Of a stretch of 64,000 nucleotides of DNA, positions 50,770-59,899 are shown piece after piece. Under the pieces are notes generated by a model. It was not told the DNA's origin. It did no database searches and was given only the letters and a program-made list of their open reading frames with translations. Each line of letters starts with the position of its first letter. The stretch's first letter is position 1. The position numbers and the translations under genes are program-made. This stretch comes from Neolewinella xylanilytica (GTDB taxonomy: Bacteria > Bacteroidota > Bacteroidia > Chitinophagales > Saprospiraceae), in the NCBI RefSeq assembly GCF_002934605.1, contig NZ_PTJC01000005.1, positions 2,232,001 through 2,296,000 of the forward strand, written 5' to 3'.

Positions 50770-51879
50770 ATGAGCGCGCTCAAAAATTTCTTCCTCTTCT
50801 GTTCCGGTGTCGACCGCAACACCCTGGACCAGGTACCCAGCGACGAGAACAAATACCTCGGTATCGGCGGTACGATCTTCTTCACCGGCGTACTGGCCTT
50901 CTTTTCCGCCGGCTACGCCTGCTACACCATCTTCGACAGCTACCTGCTGGCCGCCGGCTTTGGCTTGATCTGGGGACTGATGATCTTCAACCTGGACCGC
51001 TACATCGTATCCAGTATGAAGAGCGATCGCGGATTTTTCAAGAACTTCCTGCTGGCTACCCCCCGTATCGCGATGGCCGTACTATTAGCCCTCGTGATCT
51101 CGAAGCCACTGGAGCTGAAGATCTTCGAAAAGGAAATTGAGGCCGAACTGATCGTCATGGAACAGGAAACCTTTAAGGAGCAGGAAGACCGCATCCAGGC
51201 GCGGTACACCGACCGGATCGCCGCCCACACGGCCGAAGCCGATGCATGGAAGGCGCTCATTCACGAGAAGACGGTCGCCCGCGACGCCGCCGAGGCCGCC
51301 GCGCTGGCGGAAGCCGACGGTAGCGGGGGATCGGGCATCCGGAACATGGGGCCGATTTACCGCGCCAAGCAGGCCGTAGCGAATGCGGCCCAGGCCGAAC
51401 TGAATGCCGCGGTCGCCGAGCTTCAGCCCCGGATCGATGAAAAAACGGCGGCGGTCGCGGCCCTGCGCAACGCGGTGAGTAGCGAGATCACCGCCCTGGA
51501 CCGGGGCGCTTACGGGGGTATCGCCGCCCGCATCGAGGCACTGGAGCGGTTGAGCCGGCGGAGTAACGCCATCGAGCTGGCGGTCCTCTTCGTGACCCTG
51601 CTATTCATCGCGATTGAAACGGCGCCGATCTTTACCAAGCTCATCGCGCCGCGCAGCCCCTACGACTACCTGATGGCCGAGCACGAACAGCGCTACGCCG
51701 TTTCGGCCGAGGAAAGCATGACGGAACGGGCCGGTAAGCTACGCAACCGCATTCGCTACCAGACGGAAGTTGGCGTCTATCAGACCACCGCCGACATCAC
51801 GGCCAAAAAAGCAGAGATCGACGCTAAGCTGCGAACCTACCGGGAAGAACTCGGCGAGGCCGGGCTGGGCCTCGGGTAA
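50770..51879 (+). CDS. DUF4407 family membrane protein
   Basis: This 369-residue protein has three hydrophobic helices in the first 120 residues, a long Ala/Glu-rich coiled coil (about 120-265) with a GSGGSGIRNMGP break, and a last helix at about 275-295. This is the layout of DUF4407 proteins, which are common in Bacteroidota and actinobacteria and functionally uncharacterised. The conserved IWGLMIFNLDRYIVSS loop lies between helices 2 and 3. It precedes folA by 24 bases, but folA has its own promoter-like box. Confidence 0.9.
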   Translation: MSALKNFFLFCSGVDRNTLDQVPSDENKYLGIGGTIFFTGVLAFFSAGYACYTIFDSYLLAAGFGLIWGLMIFNLDRYIVSSMKSDRGFFKNFLLATPRIAMAVLLALVISKPLELKIFEKEIEAELIVMEQETFKEQEDRIQARYTDRIAAHTAEADAWKALIHEKTVARDAAEAAALAEADGSGGSGIRNMGPIYRAKQAVANAAQAELNAAVAELQPRIDEKTAAVAALRNAVSSEITALDRGAYGGIAARIEALERLSRRSNAIELAVLFVTLLFIAIETAPIFTKLIAPRSPYDYLMAEHEQRYAVSAEESMTERAGKLRNRIRYQTEVGVYQTTADITAKKAEIDAKLRTYREELGEAGLGLG

Positions 51880-51890
51880 GCCACCAGTCG

Positions 51891-51898
51891 TACCTTCG
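51891..51898 (+). promoter_or_regulatory. -7-like box (TACCTTCG) before folA
   Basis: TACCTTCG ends 5 bases before the folA ATG. The same octamer precedes mutS and the 2-oxoacid dehydrogenase gene, suggesting a GC-adapted form of the Bacteroidota -7 element. Confidence 0.5.
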
Positions 51899-51903
51899 CG
51901 GCC

Positions 51904-52401
51904 ATGAAACTCTCCGCCATTGTTGCAACGGACCGGATCGGGACCATCGGAAAGGATGGGGAGATCCCCTGGTATCTGCCCGCCGATCTGCAGTACTTCA
52001 AGCGCATCACGTTGGGGCATCCGGTCATCATGGGCCGGAAAACATTCCGCAGCATCGGCCGGCCCCTGCCCAAGCGTACCAACATCGTACTTACCCGCGA
52101 TCCCTTTTTCACGGCAACCGGAGTGGTAGTGGTACACAGCCTGCGGGAAGCGGTGGGCCACCCGGCGGTCACGGGCGCGAAAGAATCCTTCATCGTGGGG
52201 GGCGGAGATATTTACCAAGCCAGTATGCCGCTCGTCAGCACGGTCTACCGAACCATTGTCGACGCCGAAGTGACGGACGGCGATGCCTTTTTCCCCGAGC
52301 TGGACCCCGCCATCTGGCACGAGGTGTGGAGCGAAGGGCACCCGGCTTCCGGTAAGAACGAACTGGCCTACCGGTTCTCGCGGCTGGAGCGAAAAAAGTA
52401 A
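51904..52401 (+). CDS. folA: Dihydrofolate reductase
   Basis: FolA reduces dihydrofolate to tetrahydrofolate with NADPH. The 165-residue product matches the family: IVATDRIGTIGKDGEIPW with the catalytic acidic position in DLQYFK, the VIMGRKTFRSIGRPLPKR cofactor loop, IVLTRDP, and FIVGGGDIYQ. It is an isolated folA, not fused to thymidylate synthase, and thyA is not in the window. Confidence 0.96.
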   Translation: MKLSAIVATDRIGTIGKDGEIPWYLPADLQYFKRITLGHPVIMGRKTFRSIGRPLPKRTNIVLTRDPFFTATGVVVVHSLREAVGHPAVTGAKESFIVGGGDIYQASMPLVSTVYRTIVDAEVTDGDAFFPELDPAIWHEVWSEGHPASGKNELAYRFSRLERKK

Positions 52402-52501
52402 AACAAAAAGTTGTTTATTTCGAGTATTGGTATTTAATTGTGTCAATATTTGTTGACGCCCGGGGTGGGCTTGCGCCCCTACCGGCAAACCACTATGAGA
52501 A

Positions 52502-53845
52502 ATGCGAGAAGACTTCCTCCACTACCTGTGGCGGCTGGCCCGTTTCGACCTGCGCGATCTGCGCACGACGGAGGGCCACCCCATTACCATTCAGCAGTTC
52601 GGTCTGCACAATACCCACGCCGGGCCGGATTTCGACGACGCCCGCCTCACCATTAACGGCCTGCAGTGGGCCGGCAGGGTAGAGATGCACCTCAGAAGCA
52701 GCGATTGGTACGCCCACGGTCACCAGGAGGATCCGGTGTACGATGGCGTGATCCTGCACGTCGTTCTCGAGGAGGACCGCATCGTCTACCGCCAGGACGG
52801 CAGCCAGATCCCTTGCCTGGAGCTGCGCGGCCGCATTCCTGCCGGCCTGCGGAATACCTACTGGCGGTTGCTTCACCATGAAAGCTGGGTGCCCTGTGCC
52901 GGGCAGCTCACGAACGTAGCCGTTCCCGTAAGGACAATCTGGCTGCAACGGGTACTTTCGGAACGACTGGAGCGAAAAGCGGCGGCCTTTACCGAATTGG
53001 TTGCCCGGTCGGACAAAGACTGGGAAGCGGCTTTCTACCAAAGCCTTGCCAGGAGCATGGGGGGCAAGGTCAATGCCGATGCGATGGAAATACTGGCCCG
53101 CTCCCTGCCCCTCCGCGTGCTGCAAAAGCATAAGCACAGTCTGCTACAGTTGGAGGCCCTGCTGTTCGGGCAGTCGGGGCTGCTCCCGGAAGCGGGTGCG
53201 GACGACGCCCCTTACGTCAACAGGCTACGCAGGGAATACGCCTTGTTGCGGGTAAAGTATGGCCTGCAACCGATTCCCGCCACCGCCTGGCGCTTTCTGC
53301 GCATGCGACCAAATAACTTTCCTACCGTACGCATTGCTCAATTGGCCTGTCTGTATCACCGGAGCGCCCAGTTATTCGGCAAGATGCTGGCCGCATCCGG
53401 AGAGCGGGAACTGAGGAATATGTTCTCCGTAAGCCTGAGCAACTATTGGAAGGATCATTACCGCTTCGGGAAAGTGGCCAAACGGGTGGAGCGGCGGCTC
53501 GGTGATACCGCCATCCGCTCTATCCTGGTCAACGCCGTGGTACCCGCTTACTTCGCCTACGGACTGCACCGCTCGGACGACCGGTACCGAGAAAAGGCGG
53601 TGGACCTGCTGGAAGCCCAACCCGCCGAGAAGAACGCCATCGTCGCCAACTGGAAGAAACTCGGCTGGCCGGCCCGGTCGGCGGCGGAAAGTCAGGCCCA
53701 AATTGAATTGAAACAAGCCTACTGCGCGCCGACCCGTTGTACCTCTTGCGTCGTGGGTTGCGCCATTCTCAACCGGGACGACCCGAACGATGCACCTTTA
53801 CTGACGGTCCACGAGGAAACCCATCTGTACGCCCTGACGGGTTGA
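52502..53845 (+). CDS. DUF2851 family protein
   Basis: This 447-residue cytosolic protein of the DUF2851 family is restricted mainly to Bacteroidota. The N-terminal half contains GRVEMHLRSSDWYAHGHQ and DGVILHVVLEED, a beta-rich core that recalls nuclease-type folds. The C-terminal half is helical and ends in a Cys cluster (CAPTRCTSCVVGC) that could bind metal. No activity is known to me. The ATG at 52502 follows a 100-base AT-richer gap after folA. Confidence 0.9.
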   Translation: MREDFLHYLWRLARFDLRDLRTTEGHPITIQQFGLHNTHAGPDFDDARLTINGLQWAGRVEMHLRSSDWYAHGHQEDPVYDGVILHVVLEEDRIVYRQDGSQIPCLELRGRIPAGLRNTYWRLLHHESWVPCAGQLTNVAVPVRTIWLQRVLSERLERKAAAFTELVARSDKDWEAAFYQSLARSMGGKVNADAMEILARSLPLRVLQKHKHSLLQLEALLFGQSGLLPEAGADDAPYVNRLRREYALLRVKYGLQPIPATAWRFLRMRPNNFPTVRIAQLACLYHRSAQLFGKMLAASGERELRNMFSVSLSNYWKDHYRFGKVAKRVERRLGDTAIRSILVNAVVPAYFAYGLHRSDDRYREKAVDLLEAQPAEKNAIVANWKKLGWPARSAAESQAQIELKQAYCAPTRCTSCVVGCAILNRDDPNDAPLLTVHEETHLYALTG

Positions 53846-53902
53846 GACGTAAAACGGTGATCATTGCCAGCTATGCCGTTTTCGGACGCACGCCGGCTTT
53901 GT

Positions 53903-53910
53903 TACCTTCG
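53903..53910 (+). promoter_or_regulatory. -7-like box (TACCTTCG) before mutS
   Basis: The octamer is identical to the one before folA, ending 20 bases upstream of the mutS GTG. Confidence 0.45.
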
Positions 53911-53930
53911 CCCACCCAAAACGAATTTCC

Positions 53931-56600
53931 GTGGCCAAAAGCAATGCAAAGAAAGTCACGCCGCTAATGGCGCAGTACAACCAGGTGAAAGCCAAACACC
54001 CGGATGCGCTGTTGCTCTACCGTGTCGGCGACTTCTACGAGACCTTTGGCGAAGACGCGGTGAAAGCGGCGCAGGTGCTGGGGATTACCCTCACCAGCCG
54101 CAACAACGGGGGCAGCGACGTCGAACTAGCCGGATTTCCCTACCACAGCGTCGACATGTACCTGCCCCGCCTCGTGCGGGCGGGCTACCGGGTGGCGATC
54201 TGCGAGCAATTGGAAAAGCCTTCCAAAGAGAAGAAGATCGTGAAGCGCGGCGTCACGGAAATCGTAACCCCGGGCCTGGCCGTAGACGACCAGTTGCTGG
54301 AACACAAACGCAACAACTTCCTGGCCTGCGTCGCATTTGGGCGTGGGCGTAAGGACCCCTGCGGACTGAGCCTGTTGGACATCAGTACCGGCGAGTTCAT
54401 GGTGGCCGAAGGCAGCGAAGATTACATCGATAAGCTGCTGCAGAGCTTCCAGCCCAAGGAAGTGTTGCTCAGCAAGGATCGCCGGAAGCAGTTCGAAAAG
54501 CAGTTCGGCGATCGCTTTTACCTGAGCCCCCAGGATGAATGGGTCTTCACGGACGATTACACCACCGAGAAGCTGCTCAAGCAGTTTCAGGCCGCCAGCC
54601 TAAAGGGGTTCGGGATCGACGACATGCACGTGGCCAAGGTGGCGGCCGGTACCGTGCTGCACTATCTGGAGACTACCGAAAACCGGAACCTTCAGCATAT
54701 CACCCGCATCGGCCGGTTGGCCAGCGACCGCTACGTGTGGTTGGATCGCTTCACGATTCGTAACCTGGAGCTTATTTATAGTCCCCACGACCAGGGCGTC
54801 TCCCTAGTCCAGACCATCGACAAAACCGTCACGCCCATGGGGGGGCGGCTACTACGGAAGTGGACGGTACTCCCGCTCAAGGACCTTGCCGCGATTCGCC
54901 GGCGCCACGAGGCCGTGCGGACCATCGTACAGCACCCGCCCCTGCTCCAGGACCTCAATGAGTCGCTCCAGCAGATCGGTGACGTGGAGCGGCTGATATC
55001 CAAGGTTCCGCTCGGTAAGGTGAATCCGCGGGAAATCCGGGCCCTCAGTCGTGCCCTCTGTGCGATGGAGCCGATCCGACAGTTGCTGGCGGATTCGGGC
55101 AGTGAGGTGCTCGGGGGGTTGGGAAGACAGCTGGATCCGCTGCCGGATGTCTGTGCGGCCATCGACGAGCAGATCAGGGAGGAGCCGGCCGTCAACCTCA
55201 GCAAGGGCGGGGTCATGGCCGATGGCTTTGACGAAGAGCTGGACGAACTGCGCGACATTACCCGCAACAGTAAAAACCGACTGGCGGCGGTTCAGCAACG
55301 GGAAATCGAGCGTACCGGTATATCCAGCCTGAAGATCGGCTTCAATAACGTGTTCGGCTACTACCTCGAGGTAACCAACAAGTACAAAAAGGTCGTTCCG
55401 CCCGAATGGACACGCAAGCAGACGCTCACCAGCGCCGAGCGGTACATCACCGAGGAGCTAAAGGTGCTGGAAGATAAGATTCTGAATGCCGAGGACAAGA
55501 TCCTGCAGCGGGAAGAGGAACTCTACGAACGCCTGGTCGTCTGGCTGCAGGATTATATCCAACCGGTGCAGCGCAATGCCGCCGTGCTGGGGCGGCTGGA
55601 TTGTTTGCTCAGTTTCGCCAAGTTGGCTAACACGCATCGCTACGTAGAACCGGAGATGGACGAAACGGGCGACATCGCCATCGAGGAAGGTCGCCACCCG
55701 GTGATCGAACGGCAACTCGAAGTGGGGGAGCAGTACGTGCCCAATGACGTGCGCCTGGACCCGGAAGACCGGCAGATCCTGATGATCACCGGTCCGAACA
55801 TGGCCGGTAAGTCAGCCCTGCTACGGCAGACCGCCCTGATCTGTCTTTTGGCCCAGATGGGCAGCTTCGTGCCGGCCAAGTCCGCCCGCCTCGGAGTTGT
55901 CGACCGGATCTTCACCCGGGTGGGTGCCAGCGACAACATCAGCAGCGGGGAATCCACCTTCATGGTCGAGATGAACGAGACGGCCTCGATCATGAATAAC
56001 ATCACCGACCGTAGCCTGATCCTGCTCGACGAGATCGGCCGGGGCACCAGCACCTTCGACGGCATTTCCATCGCCTGGGCGATCGCGGAATACCTACACA
56101 ACAACGGCCGCGCCAAACCCAAGGTGCTTTTTGCTACCCATTACCACGAACTCAACGAATTGGCGGAGAGCCTCCATCGCATCCACAATTATTCCATTGC
56201 CATTAAGGAACACGGCAATCGGATCATTTTCCTGCGCAAACTCGTGCCCGGGGGCAGCCAACACAGTTTCGGTATCCACGTGGCCCGGATGGCGGGTATG
56301 CCGGCTTCCATCGTCGACCGGGCTACCAACATCCTCACGCAACTGGAGCAGCAGCATATCGGGCAGGAAGTAGGGGAGACGGTAGCCATTACGGACGGTG
56401 CTCCCGCGCCCAACGCCCAACGCGTAGCCCCCGGAAGCCTGAGTACCGAAGCCATGCAGCTCAGCATCTTTGAAACCAGCGACCCCACCGCCGGCCGTAT
56501 CCGGGAAATGCTGGATCAGGTGAGCATCAACAGTATGACCCCCGTGGAGTGCATGCTGAAATTGCAGGAATTGAAAGAGATCGCGGAGGCGGCCGAATAG
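53931..56600 (+). CDS. mutS: DNA mismatch repair protein MutS
   Basis: MutS recognises mismatches and starts repair with MutL. The 889-residue product has the mismatch-wedge F35-Y-E37 in VGDFYETFG, connector and lever domains, the ATPase with Walker A GPNMAGKS (621-628), DEIGRGTSTFDG as Walker B/D-loop, and the THYHEL motif. A C-terminal dimerisation tail is present. The start is GTG at 53931. A methionine 12 residues later is a possible alternative. mutL is not adjacent. Confidence 0.97.
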   Translation: MAKSNAKKVTPLMAQYNQVKAKHPDALLLYRVGDFYETFGEDAVKAAQVLGITLTSRNNGGSDVELAGFPYHSVDMYLPRLVRAGYRVAICEQLEKPSKEKKIVKRGVTEIVTPGLAVDDQLLEHKRNNFLACVAFGRGRKDPCGLSLLDISTGEFMVAEGSEDYIDKLLQSFQPKEVLLSKDRRKQFEKQFGDRFYLSPQDEWVFTDDYTTEKLLKQFQAASLKGFGIDDMHVAKVAAGTVLHYLETTENRNLQHITRIGRLASDRYVWLDRFTIRNLELIYSPHDQGVSLVQTIDKTVTPMGGRLLRKWTVLPLKDLAAIRRRHEAVRTIVQHPPLLQDLNESLQQIGDVERLISKVPLGKVNPREIRALSRALCAMEPIRQLLADSGSEVLGGLGRQLDPLPDVCAAIDEQIREEPAVNLSKGGVMADGFDEELDELRDITRNSKNRLAAVQQREIERTGISSLKIGFNNVFGYYLEVTNKYKKVVPPEWTRKQTLTSAERYITEELKVLEDKILNAEDKILQREEELYERLVVWLQDYIQPVQRNAAVLGRLDCLLSFAKLANTHRYVEPEMDETGDIAIEEGRHPVIERQLEVGEQYVPNDVRLDPEDRQILMITGPNMAGKSALLRQTALICLLAQMGSFVPAKSARLGVVDRIFTRVGASDNISSGESTFMVEMNETASIMNNITDRSLILLDEIGRGTSTFDGISIAWAIAEYLHNNGRAKPKVLFATHYHELNELAESLHRIHNYSIAIKEHGNRIIFLRKLVPGGSQHSFGIHVARMAGMPASIVDRATNILTQLEQQHIGQEVGETVAITDGAPAPNAQRVAPGSLSTEAMQLSIFETSDPTAGRIREMLDQVSINSMTPVECMLKLQELKEIAEAAE

Positions 56601-56636
56601 ACCAAACAATCGGTTGCCCGTCCGGCTTAGGAAGGT

Positions 56637-58082
56637 ATGGCAAACTATACCCACGACCTCATCGTGATCGGTGCGGGCTCCGGCGGATTGGGAGCGGCCG
56701 GATTCGGCGGCGCGCTCGGACTGAACGTGGCTCTCATCGATAAGACGGTTCACGATTATGGCGGAGAATGCCTTAACTACGGCTGCGTTCCCAGTAAGGC
56801 CCTGTTGCACGTAGCCCAGCAATTTGCCGGGGCCCGACAAGCTACCCGCTTCGGTCTGGAAATTAGTGGCAAAGCGGATATGAAAGCCGTACAACGGTAC
56901 ATCCGCGAGCGGCAGGACATCATCCGCGAGCACGAAAGTCCCGACTACCTGCGGAAAACCTACGGATTGGATTGCTTCATCGGCGAAGCCATGCTTACCG
57001 GTAAGAAGGAGGTGACGGTGAACGGTCGTAAGTTGACGGCCCCGCGCATCGTACTGGCAACCGGAAGCCGGCCCCGTCACCTGAAGGTAAAAGGAGTCGA
57101 GCACGTAAAGCAGTACGACAACGAGCGCGTTTTTGCCGAGCTGGAGGAATTGCCGGATCGCCTGCTTATCGTGGGCGGCGGACCGAACTCCTGCGAATTG
57201 GCGCAAGCCTTCCGCCGCCTTGGCAGCGAAGTGATCCTGCTAAGCCGGAGCGATCGGTTGCTGAAGCACGATCCCGCCCCGGCCGCCAAGCTGCTCGAAG
57301 CCAAACTGCGGGCCGAAGGCGTGGATGTACGTCTGAATACGGAGATCCGGGCGTTCCCGGATGCGCACACGGCATCCCTGGTCGACGACGGGGAGCCCGT
57401 CGGATCCGTATCCTTTACGCATTTGATCGTGGCCATCGGCCGGTCGGTACGCACCCGGGGACTGGGGCTGGAGCTGGCCGGCGTCCACACCAAGGGCGAC
57501 CGGATCCTAACGGACGACTATTACCGGACCTCCAATCCGGCGATCCTTACCGTGGGCGATGCCTACGGACGCGAGATGTTCAGCCACGGAGCCGAGAAGC
57601 ACAACACCGATGTATGGACGAATCTCCTTAGCCCGATCGACAAAAAACATAAGCTAAACCACTTCAGCTGGGTCACCTTTACCGATCCCGAGATCGCCAC
57701 CTTCGGACTTACGCCGGAACAGCTAGACAGGCAGGGGACGAAGTACGAGACCGTCGAGCAATCCTTCGACCACGATGATCGGGCCGTCGCCGCCGATTAC
57801 AGCGACAGCCTGCTGATCCTCTATCTGAGTAAGCCCACTTACGGAAGCTCGAAGGTGCTCGGCGGGTGCATGGCCGCCCCCGCAGCCGGTGAAATGATTC
57901 AGGAATTGCACTTATTGCAGCAACTCGGGTTGGATTACAGCAAGCTGACCAATAAAATTTACGCCTACCCCGTAGGCAGCCGGATAAATCAGAAACCGGC
58001 CCGTGACCGGGATCAAAACCGTCTGCTCTCCCCCCTCACTAAGCGGGTACTGCGGGCGGCCTACCGGCTCCAAAACCGATAA
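56637..58082 (+). CDS. FAD-dependent class I disulfide oxidoreductase (mercuric/dihydrolipoyl reductase-like)
   Basis: This 481-residue flavoprotein has the N-terminal FAD loop GAGSGG (12-17), the redox disulfide C45-LNYG-C50 in GGECLNYGCVPSK, an NAD(P)-binding GGGPNSCELA and the TVGDAYG FAD motif. The C-terminal dimerisation domain lacks the HPT/HPE catalytic His motif of true dihydrolipoamide dehydrogenases. It reads AAPAAGEMIQ in that place, so its electron acceptor is uncertain. It is followed 3 bases later by treZ, which suggests a shared transcript, though the functional link is unclear. Confidence 0.9.
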   Translation: MANYTHDLIVIGAGSGGLGAAGFGGALGLNVALIDKTVHDYGGECLNYGCVPSKALLHVAQQFAGARQATRFGLEISGKADMKAVQRYIRERQDIIREHESPDYLRKTYGLDCFIGEAMLTGKKEVTVNGRKLTAPRIVLATGSRPRHLKVKGVEHVKQYDNERVFAELEELPDRLLIVGGGPNSCELAQAFRRLGSEVILLSRSDRLLKHDPAPAAKLLEAKLRAEGVDVRLNTEIRAFPDAHTASLVDDGEPVGSVSFTHLIVAIGRSVRTRGLGLELAGVHTKGDRILTDDYYRTSNPAILTVGDAYGREMFSHGAEKHNTDVWTNLLSPIDKKHKLNHFSWVTFTDPEIATFGLTPEQLDRQGTKYETVEQSFDHDDRAVAADYSDSLLILYLSKPTYGSSKVLGGCMAAPAAGEMIQELHLLQQLGLDYSKLTNKIYAYPVGSRINQKPARDRDQNRLLSPLTKRVLRAAYRLQNR

Positions 58083-58085
58083 CCC

Positions 58086-59858
58086 ATGACCGAACGTTTT
58101 CCCTATTTACCCCTCGGCCCCCTGCCGGCGGGGCAGCAAGATCACCGTCGATTCCGTACCTGGGCACCCACGCCGGCATCCGTCGAACTGGTCGTGCTAA
58201 CCGATGGCCGCGAGCAGCGGTACGCCATGCACGACGAGCAGCACGGTTACCGGACATCCGATGAAGTTCGGGCTCCGGCGGGAAGCCGGTACGGCTATTA
58301 CCTGGACGGCGACCGAAAAAAACGGTACCCCGATCCCGCGAGCCGTTACCAGCCCGAAGGCGTACACGGCTGGAGCGAGGTGATCGATCTGGAACCGCTT
58401 CCCGATACCGGATGGCGGGGGCACAGTCTGGCGGAAGCCGTCATTTACGAGCTCCACATCGGCACCTTCACCCCGGAAGGAACCCTGCGGGCGGCCATCG
58501 GTAAGCTGGATTATCTACGCGACCTTGGCGTCAACACCCTGGAAGTGATGCCGCTGAACCAGACTCCGGGCGACCGCAACTGGGGCTACGACGGGGTCAA
58601 GAATTTTGCTTTGTTCAAGGCCTACGGCCGGCCGGAAGACCTCCGGGCCTTCATCGACGCCGCCCACGAACGCGGCATTGCCGTGCTCATCGACGTGATC
58701 TACAACCACCTCGGACCGGAAGGAAACTACTTACCCGAATTTTTCCCGGTCTTCACCGAGAAGCACCACACTCCGTGGGGCCAGGCCATCAACTTCGACG
58801 ACAGCCAATCGGATGGGGTGCGCAATTACTGGTTGCAGAACGTGCGCATGTGGCTGGAAGAATATGGGGCCGACGGGCTCCGGATCGATGCCGTTCACGC
58901 CATCAAGGATTACTCCGCCACCCATTTCCTGGAAGAACTCGCTACCGTAGTGGACGAGATCGGCGAACGCCAAGGTCGCCAGATGATCACCATCGCCGAA
59001 TGCGACCTCAACGCCCCCCGCTTCATCCGTTCGCGGGCCGACGGCGGTTACGGCATGAGCGGCCAGTGGGTGGACGAATTCCACCACGCCCTGCACGTCG
59101 TGCTGACCGGCGAAACCAGAGGCTACTACGAAGACTTCGGCAGCGTCGAAACCCTGGCTAAAGCCCTCCACGATGGCTACGTCTACACCGGGCAGTACAG
59201 CCGCCACCGCGGACGCAACTTCGGGGTAGAAGCGGACGAGCGCGTGCGTCCGGCCCAGATGGTCGTGTTCCTGCAGAATCACGACCAGGTAGGCAACCGG
59301 ATGATCGGCGATCGTATCCTGTCATCCGTCGGAACGGACAAATACCTGCTGGGGGCGGCCACCTACCTGCTCAGTCCGTTTACGCCCCTGCTGTTCATGG
59401 GGGAGGAATACGGAGAGCAAAATCCCTTTCCCTACTTCGTGCACCACGGCGACGACTGGCTGATCGAGGCCGTCCGCAAGGGGAGAGCGGCGGAGTTTGC
59501 CGCTTTCCAGCACGAGGGGCATACCGTGCCCGACCCGCAGTCGGAGAAAACCTTCGCTTCGGCCAAGCTGAGTTGGGAAAAGGACGAGAAAATTGCCCGT
59601 TTTTACCGGGAGGCCTTGCACCTGCGCGCCGGCGCCCCGAAAGATTTTGCCTTTACGGACATCACCGTCGACCACGCCGGATGCCTGATTACCTGGACCG
59701 TCAAGGGTAGTCCCTTTCTCTGCTGCGCGAACTTTGGCGACGGGGCGCTGGATATAGAAGTGGCCGGGGAACTGCTGCTTCAATCCAACGGGGCTACCCT
59801 GGCCGGCGAACGCCTTCACCTCCCGGCCTGGGGCTTCGCGGCCGTGGGAAATTCCTAA
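58086..59858 (+). CDS. treZ: Malto-oligosyltrehalose trehalohydrolase
   Basis: TreZ releases trehalose from maltooligosyl-trehalose made by TreY. The 590-residue GH13 enzyme has an N-terminal carbohydrate-binding beta domain (FRTWAPTPASVEL), the barrel motifs DVIYNHLGPEGNY, GLRIDAVHAI with the nucleophile Asp, ITIAECD with the acid Glu, and QNHDQVGNR. It is followed by treY with 41 bases between, the usual pairing for trehalose synthesis from glycogen or maltodextrin. treX/glgX is not in the window. Confidence 0.96.
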   Translation: MTERFPYLPLGPLPAGQQDHRRFRTWAPTPASVELVVLTDGREQRYAMHDEQHGYRTSDEVRAPAGSRYGYYLDGDRKKRYPDPASRYQPEGVHGWSEVIDLEPLPDTGWRGHSLAEAVIYELHIGTFTPEGTLRAAIGKLDYLRDLGVNTLEVMPLNQTPGDRNWGYDGVKNFALFKAYGRPEDLRAFIDAAHERGIAVLIDVIYNHLGPEGNYLPEFFPVFTEKHHTPWGQAINFDDSQSDGVRNYWLQNVRMWLEEYGADGLRIDAVHAIKDYSATHFLEELATVVDEIGERQGRQMITIAECDLNAPRFIRSRADGGYGMSGQWVDEFHHALHVVLTGETRGYYEDFGSVETLAKALHDGYVYTGQYSRHRGRNFGVEADERVRPAQMVVFLQNHDQVGNRMIGDRILSSVGTDKYLLGAATYLLSPFTPLLFMGEEYGEQNPFPYFVHHGDDWLIEAVRKGRAAEFAAFQHEGHTVPDPQSEKTFASAKLSWEKDEKIARFYREALHLRAGAPKDFAFTDITVDHAGCLITWTVKGSPFLCCANFGDGALDIEVAGELLLQSNGATLAGERLHLPAWGFAAVGNS

Positions 59859-59899
59859 TACCCTCCAGCCCCTTCCAATCATTTATTTCAAACCCGCCC